Below, piece after piece: positions 45,433 through 57,342 of a stretch of 64,000 nucleotides of DNA (its first letter is position 1; each line of letters begins with the position of its first letter). The stretch comes from Inia geoffrensis. Its lineage: Eukaryota > Chordata > Mammalia > Artiodactyla > Iniidae. Under the pieces are notes generated by a model. That model made no database searches. It was not told where the DNA came from and worked only from the letters and a program-made list of their open reading frames with translations. The stretch is from positions 63,000,408 through 63,064,407 of the forward strand of contig CM070904.1 of NCBI GenBank assembly GCA_036417435.1. The letters run 5' to 3'. A program made the translations under genes and the position numbers.

Positions 45433-46175
45433 GACTTTGTTTTCCAATACTTGAGAGCTCCTTGAAGGTAAACATTATGGTATTATGTTATGAGGATGAT
45501 GAGAAAGAAGTTGGCCTGACAGAGAGAGGAGGTTTCCCCTCATCTGGAATGAGATTGGAGGAGCCTGTGACTTGCACTTCCCTCCCAACGTAGAGCTTCA
45601 GGAGAGATGATGTTGAGAGCCAGGTGTCACAGAAGCAGCAGGGTCGGCTGCTGATTCAAGGGGAACCTCACTGGTTTAGACAAAGTGCATTTCAGTGGTG
45701 ACCATACTGGCTCTGCCTCTATTTTCTGGGCAAAATTTAAACCTCTGGAAGGAAGGAAAAGGAGCACAATGATGACATTTTTTTTTTTTTTTACCTGCTT
45801 AGTAACTTGCAGAAAATAAAGTAACACAACATTTCTTGGTCATACATATTTGTGATTCCAAATTCGACAGTTTCTCAAGTACAAATGAGATAGATTAAGC
45901 ATATTTGTTAGCAGTACATTCTACTTAGGTGTCTTTTTCTCCCAGGGGATGTGTGGTTGCTGTTATTTCTTCTTTGGCCATGCTTTGTGGGGCAGTGCCA
46001 ACTTCTCCATGGACCATGAATTTACAATCAGAAGACCCAGAGTCTATTATCTGGGCCTTGATTCTATTCCACAGTTTTTAACTGAATGCCATTTTGTGGT
46101 TGTCAAGAATTGTGAAGGCTGTGAGATTGTATCCTATTGATTAGATAACAAGTTAGCCTGCCATAGTTTCATGAA
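45433..46175. other. Unique sequence, 0.7 kb
   Basis: A T run of 12 at about 45780. 46005-46070 may be a decayed MIR. No exon. Confidence 0.4.
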
Positions 46176-46600
46176 TGTTGGCTGATGACATGAGATTCTT
46201 GGGTCAGAGATAAAGGACTTATTACTCACGGCACAGCAGCAAGCAGCATGAATAGCGTATTTCTGTCAGTTCTTCCTTGTCCTCAAATCCCAGGGAGACA
46301 ACGCAGATGGGTCCAGATGGATGCCGGCACATGCAGTGGGTTGCATTTCAGAAAAGGATCTTTGAACTTAGGAAACTTAGATCTTTTATACTGGACAGCA
46401 AGCATGCCTGCCCTTTGTTCTGGTGGGAAACACTCTCTCTGTCTTCAAAGGCTATTTGCTATATAAACCTTCTTGAAAAGACATTCCATAGCAAAGGGCA
46501 GTCTGTGTCTCTGCTCATGCAGAAATGTGAGAGACACACAGAAAACAGTGCTAAGTCTACTGTAGCATTTATAAAGGCCTCAACCCTCAGATAATCCAGG
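46176..46600 (-). mobile_element. Probable ERV LTR with TATA box and polyadenylation signal
   Basis: On the minus strand the order is LTR-like: a TATAAAAG box (46383-46390 on plus as CTTTTATA), then about 150 bases later GTGAGTAATAAG (AATAA signal at 46219-46226), a short U5-like segment and an end in CAACA at 46176. No internal retroviral sequence flanks it. Start of the LTR near 46600 is not certain and the family is not named. The 105-codon frame on the plus strand across it is incidental. Confidence 0.5.
46383..46390 (-). promoter_or_regulatory. TATA box of the LTR
   Basis: TATAAAAG on the minus strand, placed upstream of the AATAA signal as in an LTR U3-R-U5 layout. Whether it is active cannot be told. 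Confidence 0.45.
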
Positions 46601-47399
46601 AAAAGAGATCAATTAGCTAGTATGGGATTCTAAGCAAAAAAATTCATTTTCCAGTGCTTCTCTTCCTGTGATTATAAAGTAGGAAAGATATCTGCCCACT
46701 CACTGCTTATTTTGAGAAATAAAGGAAAAAGAACAGTCTGACAAATGTGTTGAGTTTCATGATGGACACACTAAAATAGAAGAACACCATATAAAAACAT
46801 ACTGGGTTCTAATTACAATTTTATTCTCTGATGCCTTTGAAGGAAGTGTGATAAACATATAGATATTTCATTCTGAGAACATGGAGATATTAATTTTTTA
46901 ATGTTGAACATGACTTTAAGCCATTAATCTCATCAAACTGTAAAGCTGATTACATGTATTTAAATATTCTGTTTTTCTTTCAAGCAGTGTTTAGATTTCT
47001 TAAGAAGTCCAATAGGTGTGCTGTCTCTTTATCACATCACTTTGTAGCTCAGGGATCCCTGGGTCCTCCTTACAACATCTACCCCACATCATGTCACACG
47101 CACAGTGGCTGCCTTCCTTTCTGTCTTCCAGCTCAGGGGCAGCCAATCTCCTCCTCATTCCCTCAGTCTCACTTCCTCTCTACTGCCTGGTGAGTGATGG
47201 CATAAAGTCAAAACTAGATTTTATGCTTATAGGAATAAGAATCACTAGGTTATACAGACTATATTTTAAAGTTTACTTAAGCTCAAATATAGAACTTAAG
47301 CCTTCCATGGTTAATTCTAACAGCAATTGTGTTAAAAGATGTCCTAAATTTTCCTGAAAACAGTGTTTACTTATCAAATGTGCTTTATAACCCTTACAC
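46601..47399. other. Unique sequence with a possible cryptic exon
   Basis: A strong acceptor (TTCTGTTTTTCTTTCAAG at about 46968-46985) and a strong donor (CTG then GTGAGT at about 47187-47195) bound about 200 bases on the plus strand. No other exon can be linked to it. Confidence 0.3.
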
Positions 47400-47525
47400 A
47401 AGAAAATCTAGGCCCACATTCTAGATCTAGTTAATCAATACATCTAAGGATAGAGCCAGAAATGTGCTTTTTAATATGTCCCACAAGTGATTCTGACAGT
47501 CACTAAAGTTTGAGAACCAATCCTT
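47400..47525 (+). mobile_element. MER5A fragment
   Basis: AGAAAATCTAGGCCCACATT, TAGAGCCAGAAATGTGCTTT, GTCCCACAAGTGATTCTGAC and the end CTAAAGTTTGAGAACCA match MER5A. Confidence 0.8.
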
Positions 47526-47739
47526 TAAAATAATCACCAATAGAATTTTAGTAATTACATTCGTCTTCTAACTTACAGAATACAAGACAGGAGCATAGGT
47601 CAAGCAAGAGACAAGCGATGTTTTTAAATTAAATAGAATGATTTCTAAAGACCAAGTATATCTCAATTTTATGTGTATATATAGATATATATATAGTATG
47701 CGTAAATAGCCTGATTACCTTTATTAAAAAGCAAAGAGT

Positions 47740-48050
47740 CTAAAAGGATTAAATATCCAACAATAGGAAAAGAGTTAACTATAGTACATCCACTCAATGG
47801 GATATTTTGCAGTTGTTACAAGTGATCATTATGAAAACTATTAAGCAATATAAAAGTATCTATGAGAAAATACATCAAAACGTAGAGCACAAAATTGCAT
47901 GTACGTAATTACTACAACTAAATATATGTATGTGTTTAGGAAAATCTAAGAGAGAGAAGGTCAGAGTTATAAGATTACGGATGAATACACCACTCCATTT
48001 TTTTTTCAAAAATATATTTAATGTATTTTTTCTACAATTTAAGCTAAAGA
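47740..48050 (+). mobile_element. L1M 3' end
   Basis: TAAATATCCAACAATAGGAA, AGAGTTAACTATAGTACATC, AATGGGATATTTTGCAGTTG and the final TTTTTTCTACAATTTAAG are in L1M sense order. Confidence 0.82.
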
Positions 48051-48897
48051 AGATTGTGATAGAGTTTGGGAATCCAAACTGCAGCCTCTCACAATTCTAT
48101 CAAGTAGATTAACAATGCTATTTTGTAAGTATTATGACACGAGAATAAGTGAAAGTGACTAATTCTGTTAACCTTGATTTCTGATGGGGCCTAGATTTCA
48201 CATGAACATATTACGGTCTTTTCATTCCCATCATCTTCCTACTAATATCCAAACGCTTATCATCAAGACTTTTAACTCACTTCTCAAACTAGAAACCTAA
48301 TACTCTCCTTCTTCTCCTCCCTCCCTGAATGGCTTCAAGTTCCTACATCTGTTCACTGTCTCTCAAGGGGTAGCACCAAGATCCACCCTCCAGAAAGTAC
48401 CTACATTTCCCCTCTCTGGAAACCCACAGTAGAATCCACAATAAGTTTTGCTCTGCAGTACAAAAGCCACTGACTGACCTATGAAAATTGGACATATTTG
48501 GGTTTTTTGTTGTTTTGTTCTTCTTAGAGTTTCAATTTAGGAGGGGAGAAATTTTTCCCACTACATACAAGTTGAAAACATACGATACTGAGACTCTGAA
48601 GATGAAATACTTTTCTTCAACCATCCCCTTTTCTTATAAGCAGTAAACTAATATAAATAAAATAAAATCTTGTGTCAGGGATGCCATGAATGGTTATTCA
48701 GGAGGTACACTACACAAGAGCTCAGGCACGAGATTAAGTGGCAGCCAACATCGAGTCAGAACTCTGCTCACTACGTCTGTTCTTTTATTGATGTAACACC
48801 TGGAAGGGAGTGTACATTCTCCACTGGGAGAAGAAGTCTGCTATGTTTGTCTATTTTTAAAGCTCCTTGATTGCATGATTTTCGCTGAATCAAAAAT
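48051..48897. other. Unique sequence, 0.8 kb
   Basis: Pyrimidine-rich between 48200 and 48420. Nothing recognised. Confidence 0.4.
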
Positions 48898-48905
48898 GCC
48901 TGCCC

Positions 48906-49097
48906 GGGGGCTTCCCTGGTGGCGCAGTGGTTGAGAGTCCGCCTGCTGATGCAGGGGACACGGGTCCGTGCCCCGGTCCGGGAAGATCCCACATGCCGTG
49001 GAACGGCTGGGCCCGTGAGCCATGGCCGCTGAGCCTGTGCGTCCGGAACCTGTGCTCCGCAACGGGAGAGGCCACAACAGTGAGAGGCCCGCGTACC

Positions 49098-49128
<31 letters not shown>
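48906..49128 (+). mobile_element. Young CHR-type SINE
   Basis: GCCTGCCC at 48898-48905 and 49129-49136 is the TSD. A tail of about 29 A, among the longest here, suggests recent insertion. B box GGTCCGTGCCC carries one change from GGTTCGTGCCC. Confidence 0.97.
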
Positions 49129-49136
49129 GCCTGCCC

Positions 49137-49462
49137 AAGAAAGTCTTCAATATAGCAGACAACCTGTGAATACAGACTTGTTCCCTTTCTTCATGCTTTT
49201 TTCCCCCTGTACTTTTAACTATACCGGGAAACAAAGGAACTGGATCAGACCCTGCCAAGACTACTTCTGATACTCAGTTTCTTCAGGGAATACAGACTCC
49301 TGAACAGAGCATGACTTCTGTTTCCTGGACTTAAGTCTAGCGTCTGTCCCACCCAGGCACAGTTCCAGGAGAGCTTAATAATAATGTTGCCAGTGTCCCT
49401 GAAAATGTTGTAGGTCCTTCAGAATATGGAGAACAAGATGGAAGCTGGCACGTTGTATCTAC
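49137..49462. other. Unique sequence
   Basis: Nothing recognised. Confidence 0.4.
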
Positions 49463-49478
49463 AATAAGTCCTTTCTAT

Positions 49479-49804
49479 CAAAAGATACAAACTTCCAGTT
49501 ATAAGATAAACAAGTACTTGGGATGTAATGTACAACATGACAAATGTAATTAACGCTGCTATATGTTATATATGAACGTTTTTAAGAGTAAATCCTGAGT
49601 TCTCATCACAAAAAAAAAAAATTGTTTTTTTGTATCTCTTTAATTTTGTACCTATGTGAGATGGTGAACGTTCACTAAATTTATTATGGTAATCACTTCA
49701 TGATGTATGTAAATTAAATCATTATGCTGTATACCTTAAACTCATACAGTGCTGTATGTCAATTATATCTGAATAAAACTGGAAGAAAACTTTTTAAATA
49801 AAGA
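49479..49804 (+). mobile_element. 5'-truncated L1, 326 bp, 3' UTR only
   Basis: Perfect 16-bp TSD AATAAGTCCTTTCTAT at 49463-49478 and 49805-49820. Contains CAAAAGATACAAACTTCCAG, GTTCTCATCACAAAAAAAAA and GCTGTATACCTTAAACTCAT, the same 3' UTR type as the L1 at 56486-57342. Confidence 0.93.
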
Positions 49805-49820
49805 AATAAGTCCTTTCTAT

Positions 49821-51009
49821 TTTTGAGCTTTAACTTCAGAGCTAATGTGTGCATACAAGTGCCTAACACAAAACCTAGAACCATTGTGTACCTAGTGAAT
49901 CACAAATATTCTCATCATTGTTGTCTCTCTCATCTAAACTTTGAGTAAAGAGGAAATCAGTCAAACACTAAGTTGGAGGTGGGGAGATCCCAAAGTAATG
50001 CACTGGGTAAGTTTCAGACTAGTCCCAAAACTGTATTTTCCACTTAGCTAACTCTTACCCAGATTAATGAATGTTCACGCCATGCTTAGTATTGAAACCA
50101 TAACTTGTGACAGTCATGTGCCCTTACAGCTGTCCCAAACCACCACAAGACTGCCACTGCTGCCAAACCAACCTTACAACTGTTATCAATTCTTTAACCA
50201 CCGGTACTTTTTTTATAGAATTGCTTATTTTTAACACTTTCTCTCATTCAAATCTAATGAAAACTACAGCTTTTATTTTAGGTGTTTAATATTTAGTGTC
50301 CATTTTGCAGAGTTGCTATCAAAAAACTTTTCCCATGAGCTCACCCTAGTGATTCGAGCAGTCTTGAGTACATCACATTATACAGAAGAGCCAGCTCCAG
50401 AATTACCTTTGACAATAGTTTTATTCAGTTCCATCCATAATTCAGAAATACAGTCTTAGAAAACCATAATGTTAACTATTGAGTGTTAAGCCTGAACGAA
50501 TCTCTGAATTAGAGTATTTGAAGTTATGATTCTATCCCAATTCCACCTGGATCGAAGTCAAATCAAGGCTCAAGCACCATGCAACTCGTTGAATTCTCTT
50601 GGGTGTCTCCAGGCTTGGTCCAATCTGACCCTCCACCTAAACTGTCAAAGATTGTAAGGCCAGAATCATCAGTTATAGGATTTATAGAGAGTCTGAGAGT
50701 TAGTCCAGCATTCGGCTCTTCAGTCCACAGGGAGAGAAGGGGTGTACCAGAGGATGGGAATAGTTGAAGATTTATCAGAAAGAGAATGATGGGATGTGAT
50801 GCGAAGTGAGAGGAGCCAGATCACAGCCCATTACCACAATGTAAAACACAGCTGGACACATCTACTTAATATGCGTGTCACATGCCACTTGGCGGTGGAC
50901 TCTTAAAGAAATACTTGTCAGCCATCTATCATGTGTGGGAAATATCTTTACAGTTATCAAAAAACCACGATCTAACAGGCCCTTCTGCCCTCTGGGGAAC
51001 ACAGCATGT
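49821..51009. other. Unique sequence, 1.2 kb
   Basis: No recognised repeat or exon. Confidence 0.4.
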
Positions 51010-51220
51010 GTGCCATACAAAGACCACAGGCCCTAGAGACAGACATACCTGAATTCAAATCCTGATCTGCCATTTACTATGTCCAAGTTACTTAGTCTCT
51101 GGGAGCCTACTTTATCCTCTGAAAAATATCTAATTCACAAGGTAGTTGTGAAAATGCAACGAGAAAGCCTAGCCCAGCACAGAATAGGCTCCCAATAAAC
51201 ATTAGCTTCTTGCTCCTTTC
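51010..51220 (-). mobile_element. MIR element, near full length
   Basis: GAATTCAAATCCTGATCTGC, GTCCAAGTTACTTAGTCTCT, CTAATTCACAAGGTAGTTGT and GCTCCCAATAAACATTAGCT are a complete antisense MIR series. Confidence 0.92.
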
Positions 51221-51420
51221 CTTCATAGGAATTTTCCAACTAGGTGCTAAGGTAATAAAAAGAACCTCTGCATTTCCAGGATTAGCCTTTTGCAGAGCTG
51301 CTCCACTTCAAGGCAGTCTAATTAACAGCCACTCTTCACCTTCACCCATGCTTTCATCAGTGTCAACATGGTTAATCACCAGCAAGTGCTCACATATCAG
51401 ATCCAGGCCTCCCGATTCTT

Positions 51421-51636
51421 TTTTTTTTTTTTTTTTTTTTTTTTTGCGGTACGCGGGCCTCTCACTGTTGTGGCCTCTCCCGTTGCGGAGCACAGGCTCT
51501 GGATGCGCAGGCGCAGCGGCCATGGCTTACGGGCCCAGCTGCTCCACAGCATGTGGGATCTTCCCGGACCGGGGCACGAACCCGCGTCCCCTGCATTGCC
51601 AGGCGGACTCTCAACCACTGCGCCACCAGGGAAGCC
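51421..51636 (-). mobile_element. Young CHR-type SINE
   Basis: 18-bp TSD CCAGGCCTCCCGATTCTT at 51403-51420 and 51637-51654, one mismatch. T run of about 25 at the left is its tail. Body complete. Confidence 0.97.
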
Positions 51637-51654
51637 CCAGGCCTCCTGATTCTT

Positions 51655-51959
51655 AATCCCAATTTAAACTTCTGAGTATCTGTTTGCGACAGGAAATTTA
51701 AAGTACAGACTTTATTTGTAGTTTTAGAAAAATATTCAGCTCTTCAAATTCATGCCCCTACCCCCATCCTTCTAGGTTCTAACACAATAAAAAGATATTT
51801 CTAATTAAATGCTTATCTAATTTTTTATTAATTTATGTGAGCATGTATTTATGCTATAGGAGAGCTGCTTTTTTATGGAGTGTAAACACTTATTATTTTT
51901 TCCCCTGAAGGTCTTTATTTTAAAGGTCTTTAAAGAAATAAAATATCAACAGACTTTGC
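51655..51959. other. AT-rich unique sequence
   Basis: Nothing recognised. Confidence 0.4.
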
Positions 51960-52120
51960 AATGCTGTTCGCACAAAACAATCAATTGGGGAAATTTTTAA
52001 AATACTGACACTTGGGACAGACCTGAGACCAATTAAGTCAGAATCTCTTGGGGTGGTACCTAGGCACTAGAGGGTTTCTAAGGTTCCCCAGATGATTTTA
52101 ATGAGCATCCTGAGGGAAGT
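51960..52120 (+). mobile_element. MER5A copy
   Basis: AATTGGGGAAATTTTTAAAA, GACCAATTAAGTCAGAATCT, CTTGGGGTGGTACCTAGGCA and CCCAGATGATTTTAATGAGC. Confidence 0.85.
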
Positions 52121-52479
52121 AGGATGGAAAAGACATGACTAGTTCTCTCCCCTTTTGTTTATTATACCTCTCCCCACTGATTAATCTCTGAGTCCCAACT
52201 CCAGACAAGGCACTCGTTGGGATATTAGAAGAGCCACATCATCTCTTCCCAGGAAGGAGCCCAGTGAGTTTGCACTGACTTTCCAGGCACAGCCCAGCAG
52301 CATTTCCTATGACGCAGCTCTTCCTTTCAGCCCTCCTGATGACTCGGCCTGGTCCTGTGCCCCTGCTGCCCTGGGCTCCTCTTTTAAACTTGTGCTAAGA
52401 ATGCCCTCATCCTGTGGTCATGATAGACTTTGTTCGGTTCGCTACTCTGCCAGGCCCTGGTTTCCTTGACAGAGCAAGA
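52121..52479. other. Unique sequence, GC-richer
   Basis: 52240-52400 is C-rich and gene-like in composition but has no open frame or splice pair that I can support. Confidence 0.35.
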
Positions 52480-52605
52480 ATCACCTGGGGATCTTGTCAA
52501 AAGGCAGAGGCAAGGCCCTAAAATTGTACATTTCTAATAGTCTAATGGTGCTGATGCTGCCGATCTGTCAACCACACGTAGGTAGCAAGGACATGGATGG
52601 TCTTT
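52480..52605 (+). mobile_element. MER5A copy
   Basis: AGAATCACCTGGGGATCTTG, AGGCAAGGCCCTAAAATTGT, CATTTCTAATAGTCTAATGG and TGCTGATGCTGCCGATCTG. Only 360 bases from the previous MER5A. Confidence 0.85.
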
Positions 52606-53390
52606 TTTATTTCTAAATTCTAAGGAAGAAAGCAATGCTCTTGTTTCAAGGCCGTTTTTCTTTTGTGGGACGACATTCTTTGTTTGCTATTTCTGGTATA
52701 TTTGCTGTTGAGTCTGTGGGTAGAAATATATCCCACAATTAAAGCGTTGCTCCTATGGAAAAGCACAGTCCATTTTATGAAAACCCACTTTTATATTCAG
52801 TTCACAGGAAGCACCATGGTGACAAGAAAGAGTGTCTCTGTATAAATTAACTGATAGCTACAATTCAGAGCAGTATATGCTACGTATCAAGTGAGGGTAT
52901 CAATGCAAGTTGGTAAATACACAGCCACCACACATATGTCCCACTACCTTGCCTCTGGAGCCTTTGGAAGATATCAATGACCATTGATAACATTCTTTCT
53001 CTTTGAGCACATATTTAGCCTTAGAATCCTTCCCAACACAGCAACCTAACCCAATGTTCAGCATTTGCATCCCTGACATGGGTATGATGAGAGTTTAGAC
53101 AAAGAAACAACCAATTCCAAGAGGAGCATTTCCCAAAGGAGGTGGATTTTGATTCAGCCTGGCCAGACAATTTGACAGCATCTCTTTGTGACACCAACCT
53201 GACAGTGAATAATAAACTAGTATGTTTAAATGGTCACACACTTAAGATAACATTATATATTCATTTTATCTGTAACTATGTAATTATAGTTTGTGCTTTA
53301 CCAATACGTCTCATGAAATCCTTGATTTTCATCTTCCTGATTCACTATCAGTAATAACCAAACAACAGCAATAATTTCAAATGGTACTCA
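52606..53390. other. Unique sequence, 0.8 kb
   Basis: No recognised repeat or exon. Confidence 0.4.
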
Positions 53391-53406
53391 AAAATAGCTT
53401 TGATAG

Positions 53407-53620
53407 GGCTTCCCTGGTGGCGCAGTGGTTGAGAGTCCGCCTGCCGATTCAGGGCACACGGGTTCATGCCCCGGACCAGGAAGATCCTACATGTCGCGGA
53501 GCGGCTGGGCCCGTGAGCCATGGCCGCTGGGCCTGTGCGTCCGGAGCCTGTGCTCGGCAACGGGAGAGGCCACAACAGTGAAAGGCCCGCGTACCACCAA
53601 AAAAAAAAAAAAAAAAAAAA
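53407..53620 (+). mobile_element. Young CHR-type SINE
   Basis: Perfect 16-bp TSD AAAATAGCTTTGATAG at 53391-53406 and 53621-53636, and a tail of about 26 A. B box changed to GGTTCATGCCC. Perfect TSD plus long tail mark it as one of the newest insertions. Confidence 0.97.
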
Positions 53621-53636
53621 AAAATAGCTTTGATAG

Positions 53637-55469
53637 AAAACCCATAGATGACATTTAGGATGGTCAGCAGCTGCTACTGCTGACTTAGAGAATTGGGTCT
53701 GGAATTCGATGCCACTTTTGTTCCATACTCCGTTTGCTACCACGCAAAAAACATGGTCTCTCCCTGATTAGGTTTCCTGTTTCCTTGTCAGTTGGTATAT
53801 AGCTGGAGAGTGTGTGGCTTAGATCAGAACTTCCAAAATGTTTGGATTTTATGAACTAGTAATATTTTCAAAAAATATTTTGGAGACTAATATAAGGTTG
53901 TTCATCTTTAATTTGCTAAGCAAAGATATAAAAACCAATAATGACCATCCACTAACACTGTTGTTTTATTTTTTTAAAGCACATATTAATACCAAAAAAA
54001 AATAAAGTTGGAGGGAACAAATCTCAGACTAAAAAGCAATTCTTTAAAGTGACTAAATTTAGCTTTAGAGGAAAACCGCTACATTATCCTCCTCATTTCA
54101 CATGGTCTGATAATAGACAACAGTCCATATACTGTTCTTCGGGTACTACAGGCTTAAGTAACTGAGCACTGGGCAGCAGGTAATGTTTTCCTCATCAACA
54201 GCAAGGACTAGGGTCTTCCTTTGCTCAGGGAATGAATTGGCTCTTTTTGAACCAGGCTAGAAAATCAGTACCTGCCAAAACCAGCCCTGTACAAATCATG
54301 CTTGTTATGCTCTGTGTGGAGGACACCCAGCTGTCCCTGGAAGGGCAGCTCTGTATCCATCTTTCTCATCTCAGCTTCTTTCCCTCACCTGCTTGTCCAT
54401 ATTGATAGGTTCTATCATATCTAAGTACGGCAATCCTCTCTCCTATCTATTGAGGAAACGCCAGGTTATAGACAAAACAATCTTTTCCAGTCTTCACTTA
54501 TTCCAGAATGTGAATCTCTGATTTCTATCAAGTTGCCACAGACTGTTTTACACTGTGTGGGCTGCATTTATGAGCCCATTTATGAGGCAGCCTACACAGT
54601 GTAAGTACTTAGAAGAGGAACAGGTCTCCAAGTCTCTGTCAGGTTTTAATTCTGTCATTACTTTTAAGAAGTTATGTTGGCTTTGAAGAGAAGGCAAAGC
54701 AATTATGTTTTCTCCCAGTCTTAAACTGACCTCGATGACAGTAAAGATGAAATCAAAGAAAAGATCTGGGGGATTAGAGATATGTTAACTTCTTAAATCT
54801 TTACTAGCAGGCAAGCTGTGAAAGCAGTGGCAGGATCTTTCCTGATGAGTCACAACAATGGGATGATTCATACTCAAGTAAATTCAAGGCCACAGAAACC
54901 AGAAATCTAGCAAGGGAGAAGCAGGAATCAGGCCAAGATTGTAATTTCGAGATTGGAAATATGATTATTGAAATCAAGGGTAAAGTTTAGAAGTAGCACA
55001 GGCCACAGGCTGTTTGAGTCTTGATCACGCCGAAACTAGGAACACAATAGATCAGAAATGGATCATAATTTGAGGATCAGGAATGTAAAAGACCAGAGGT
55101 AGATGGATACTAAGCCCCTTGATTCAGGCTTTCTGGGAAAGAAGGCCTGAAAGACCTAAATAGACGTTTTGGAAATCTGCTCCTCTGTTGGCTCTAGCCT
55201 AACAAAATTACCCTCATTTGCTCAGTCTATTCATTACCCGTCTGTGGGAACCACCCTGAAAGAGTGATGAAAGTCTCTGAGGCTAATTCTATGCACCAAA
55301 CTGGGTTCAACCATATTGACTGAAGCAGTACTTCAAATAAGTCTATAAATTAAGCCATTGTCTTGTTGAAAGATATAGCCCAAATCTACACTTTGTGTTT
55401 AAATTTTCTCAATAATAAAATTACTGATGTGTGTAGCAGTATAAGTAGACTTGTTCCTGTTGCCTCTGG
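53637..55469. other. Unique sequence, 1.8 kb, with a long hairpin
   Basis: No transposon recognised. The 18-bp-arm inverted repeat at 54548-54604 is the only notable structure. No exon supported. Confidence 0.4.
54548..54604. repeat. Hairpin with 18-bp arms and 21-base loop
   Basis: TTACACTGTGTGGGCTGC (54548-54565) pairs with GCAGCCTACACAGTGTAA (54587-54604); the only mismatch is G with T, which is a wobble pair in plus-strand RNA. The loop contains ATTTATGAG twice around CCC. Confidence 0.88.
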
Positions 55470-55470
55470 G

Positions 55471-56260
55471 TTTTTTTTTTCATGTTTTTTAAACATTTTT
55501 ATTTTGTATTGGAGCGTAGTCGATTAACAATGTTGTGTTCGTTTCAAGTGTACAAGAACGTGATTCAGTTATACATATCCATGTATCTATTCTTTTTCAA
55601 ACTCTTTTCCCATTTAGGTTATTACAGAATACTGAGCAGCATTCCCTGTGCTATACAGTAGGTCCTTATTGATTATCTATTTTAAATATAGCAGTGTGGA
55701 TTTTACATGTCATTCCTAAACTCCCAATCTATCCCTCCCCCACTCCCAACCCCGGTACCCAAAATTTCATTCCCAAAGTCTGTGAGTCTGTTTCTATTCT
55801 GTAAATAAGTTCACTTGTATCATTTTTTTTAGGTTCTGCATATAAGCAATAGCATATGATACTTGTCTTTGTCTGACTTACTTCACTTAGTATGATAATC
55901 TCCATGTCCATCCATGTTGCTGCAAATGGCATTATTTTATTCTTTTTAATGGCTGAGTAATAGTCCATTGCATTGCATATATGTACCAAATTTTCCTTAT
56001 CCATTCATCTGTTGATGGACTTTTAGCTTGCTTCCATGCCTTGACTATTGTAAACAGCACTGCAATGAACATTGGGGTACATGTATCCTTTCAAACTATG
56101 TTCTTCTCTGGGTATATGCCCAGGAGTGGGATTGCTGGATCATATGGTAGCTCTATTTTTAGTTTCTTAAGAAACCTCCATACTTTTCTACATAGTGGCT
56201 GCACCAGTTTACATTCCTACCAACAGTGTAGGAGGGTTCCATTTTCTCCGTACCCTCTCT
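55471..56260 (-). mobile_element. 5'-truncated L1 (ORF2 end and 3' UTR), antisense
   Basis: T run at 55471-55480 marks the tail. Antisense landmarks: CTGTGCTATACAGTAGGTCC, GTCTTTGTCTGACTTACTTC, GGCTGAGTAATAGTCCATTG, GGTACATGTATCCTTTCAAA and GTATATGCCCAGGAGTGGGA. ORF2 is broken by stops. TSD not resolved. Confidence 0.93.
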
Positions 56261-56264
56261 GAAG

Positions 56265-56479
56265 CCCAAGAGCAGAGAACAGTGTTAAGAACCCACATTA
56301 TCTGTACATCTGCTCAGGGGTCACCAAAAAAGCTAACCCAGAAACTCAACCCCAAAAATAAAAAGAGGCAAGGTGATGCATCCTGACAAGATTATAGCTG
56401 GCCCAGGGGGTGGAGTTTGGGTTGGGGGGTTTGGGGACAGGAATTGTTCAGAGAGAGTAATCATTTGTTAAGAAATTTC
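56265..56479. other. Unique spacer between opposing L1 ends
   Basis: About 215 bases with a G-rich part (56405-56440) and no recognised element. Confidence 0.45.
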
Positions 56480-56485
56480 AAAAGG

Positions 56486-57342
56486 GAATGGTAACAAAAA
56501 GACAAAAGATAAATGCTGGCGTGGATGTATAGAAAAGGGAACACTTGTGCACTGTTAGTGAGACTGTAAATTGGTGCAGCCACCATGGAAAACAGTATGG
56601 AGCTTCCTCAAAAAAATCAAAAATAGAACTACTATATGATGCAGCAATTCCACTTCTGGGAATATATCTAAAGGAAATGAAAACACTAACTCGAAAAGAT
56701 ATCTGCCTCCCCATGTTCATAGCAGCATTATTTACAATAGCCAAGACATGAAAGCAACCTAAGTGTCCATCAGTGGATGAATGGATAAAGAAGTTGTGAG
56801 ATATATACATATTATATTATTCACCCACACAAAAACACGAGGAAATCCTACCATTTGTGACAGCATGGATGGACCTTGAAGGAATTATGCTAACTGAAAT
56901 AAGTAAGGCAAAGAAGGAATAAGATCTTACTTATAGGTAGAATCTAATACAAATCCACACAAACAAATAAATACACCAAAGTCGTTGAAAAAGAGATCAG
57001 ATTTGTGGTTACCAGAGGCAGAGGGGGAGGGGAAGGGGGAATTGAAGGAAGGTGGTCAAAAGATACAAACTTCCAGTTATAAATAAGTAAGAGGGATATA
57101 ATGTACAACATGATGGCTATAGTTAACACTGCTACATGATAAATAGAACAGTTAAGAGAGTAGATCCTAAGAGTTCTCATCACAAGGAGTTTTTTTTTTC
57201 CTTTTATTTTTGTTTTATCTTTAAGAAATTATGGATGTTAATTAAACCTAGTATGGTAATTATTTCACAATATCTGTAAATCAAACCATCATACCATACA
57301 CCTTAAACTTAAACAGTCAATTATTTCTCAGTAAAATTGTGG
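56486..57342 (+). mobile_element. 5'-truncated L1 (ORF2 end and 3' UTR), sense
   Basis: GTAAATTGGTGCAGCCACCA, AATTCCACTTCTGGGAATAT, CTAACTCGAAAAGATATCTG, TGTCCATCAGTGGATGAATG and GCATGGATGGACCTTGAAGG end ORF2. The 3' UTR matches the type at 49479 (AAAGATACAAACTTCCAGTT). ORF2 is not open. Confidence 0.93.
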
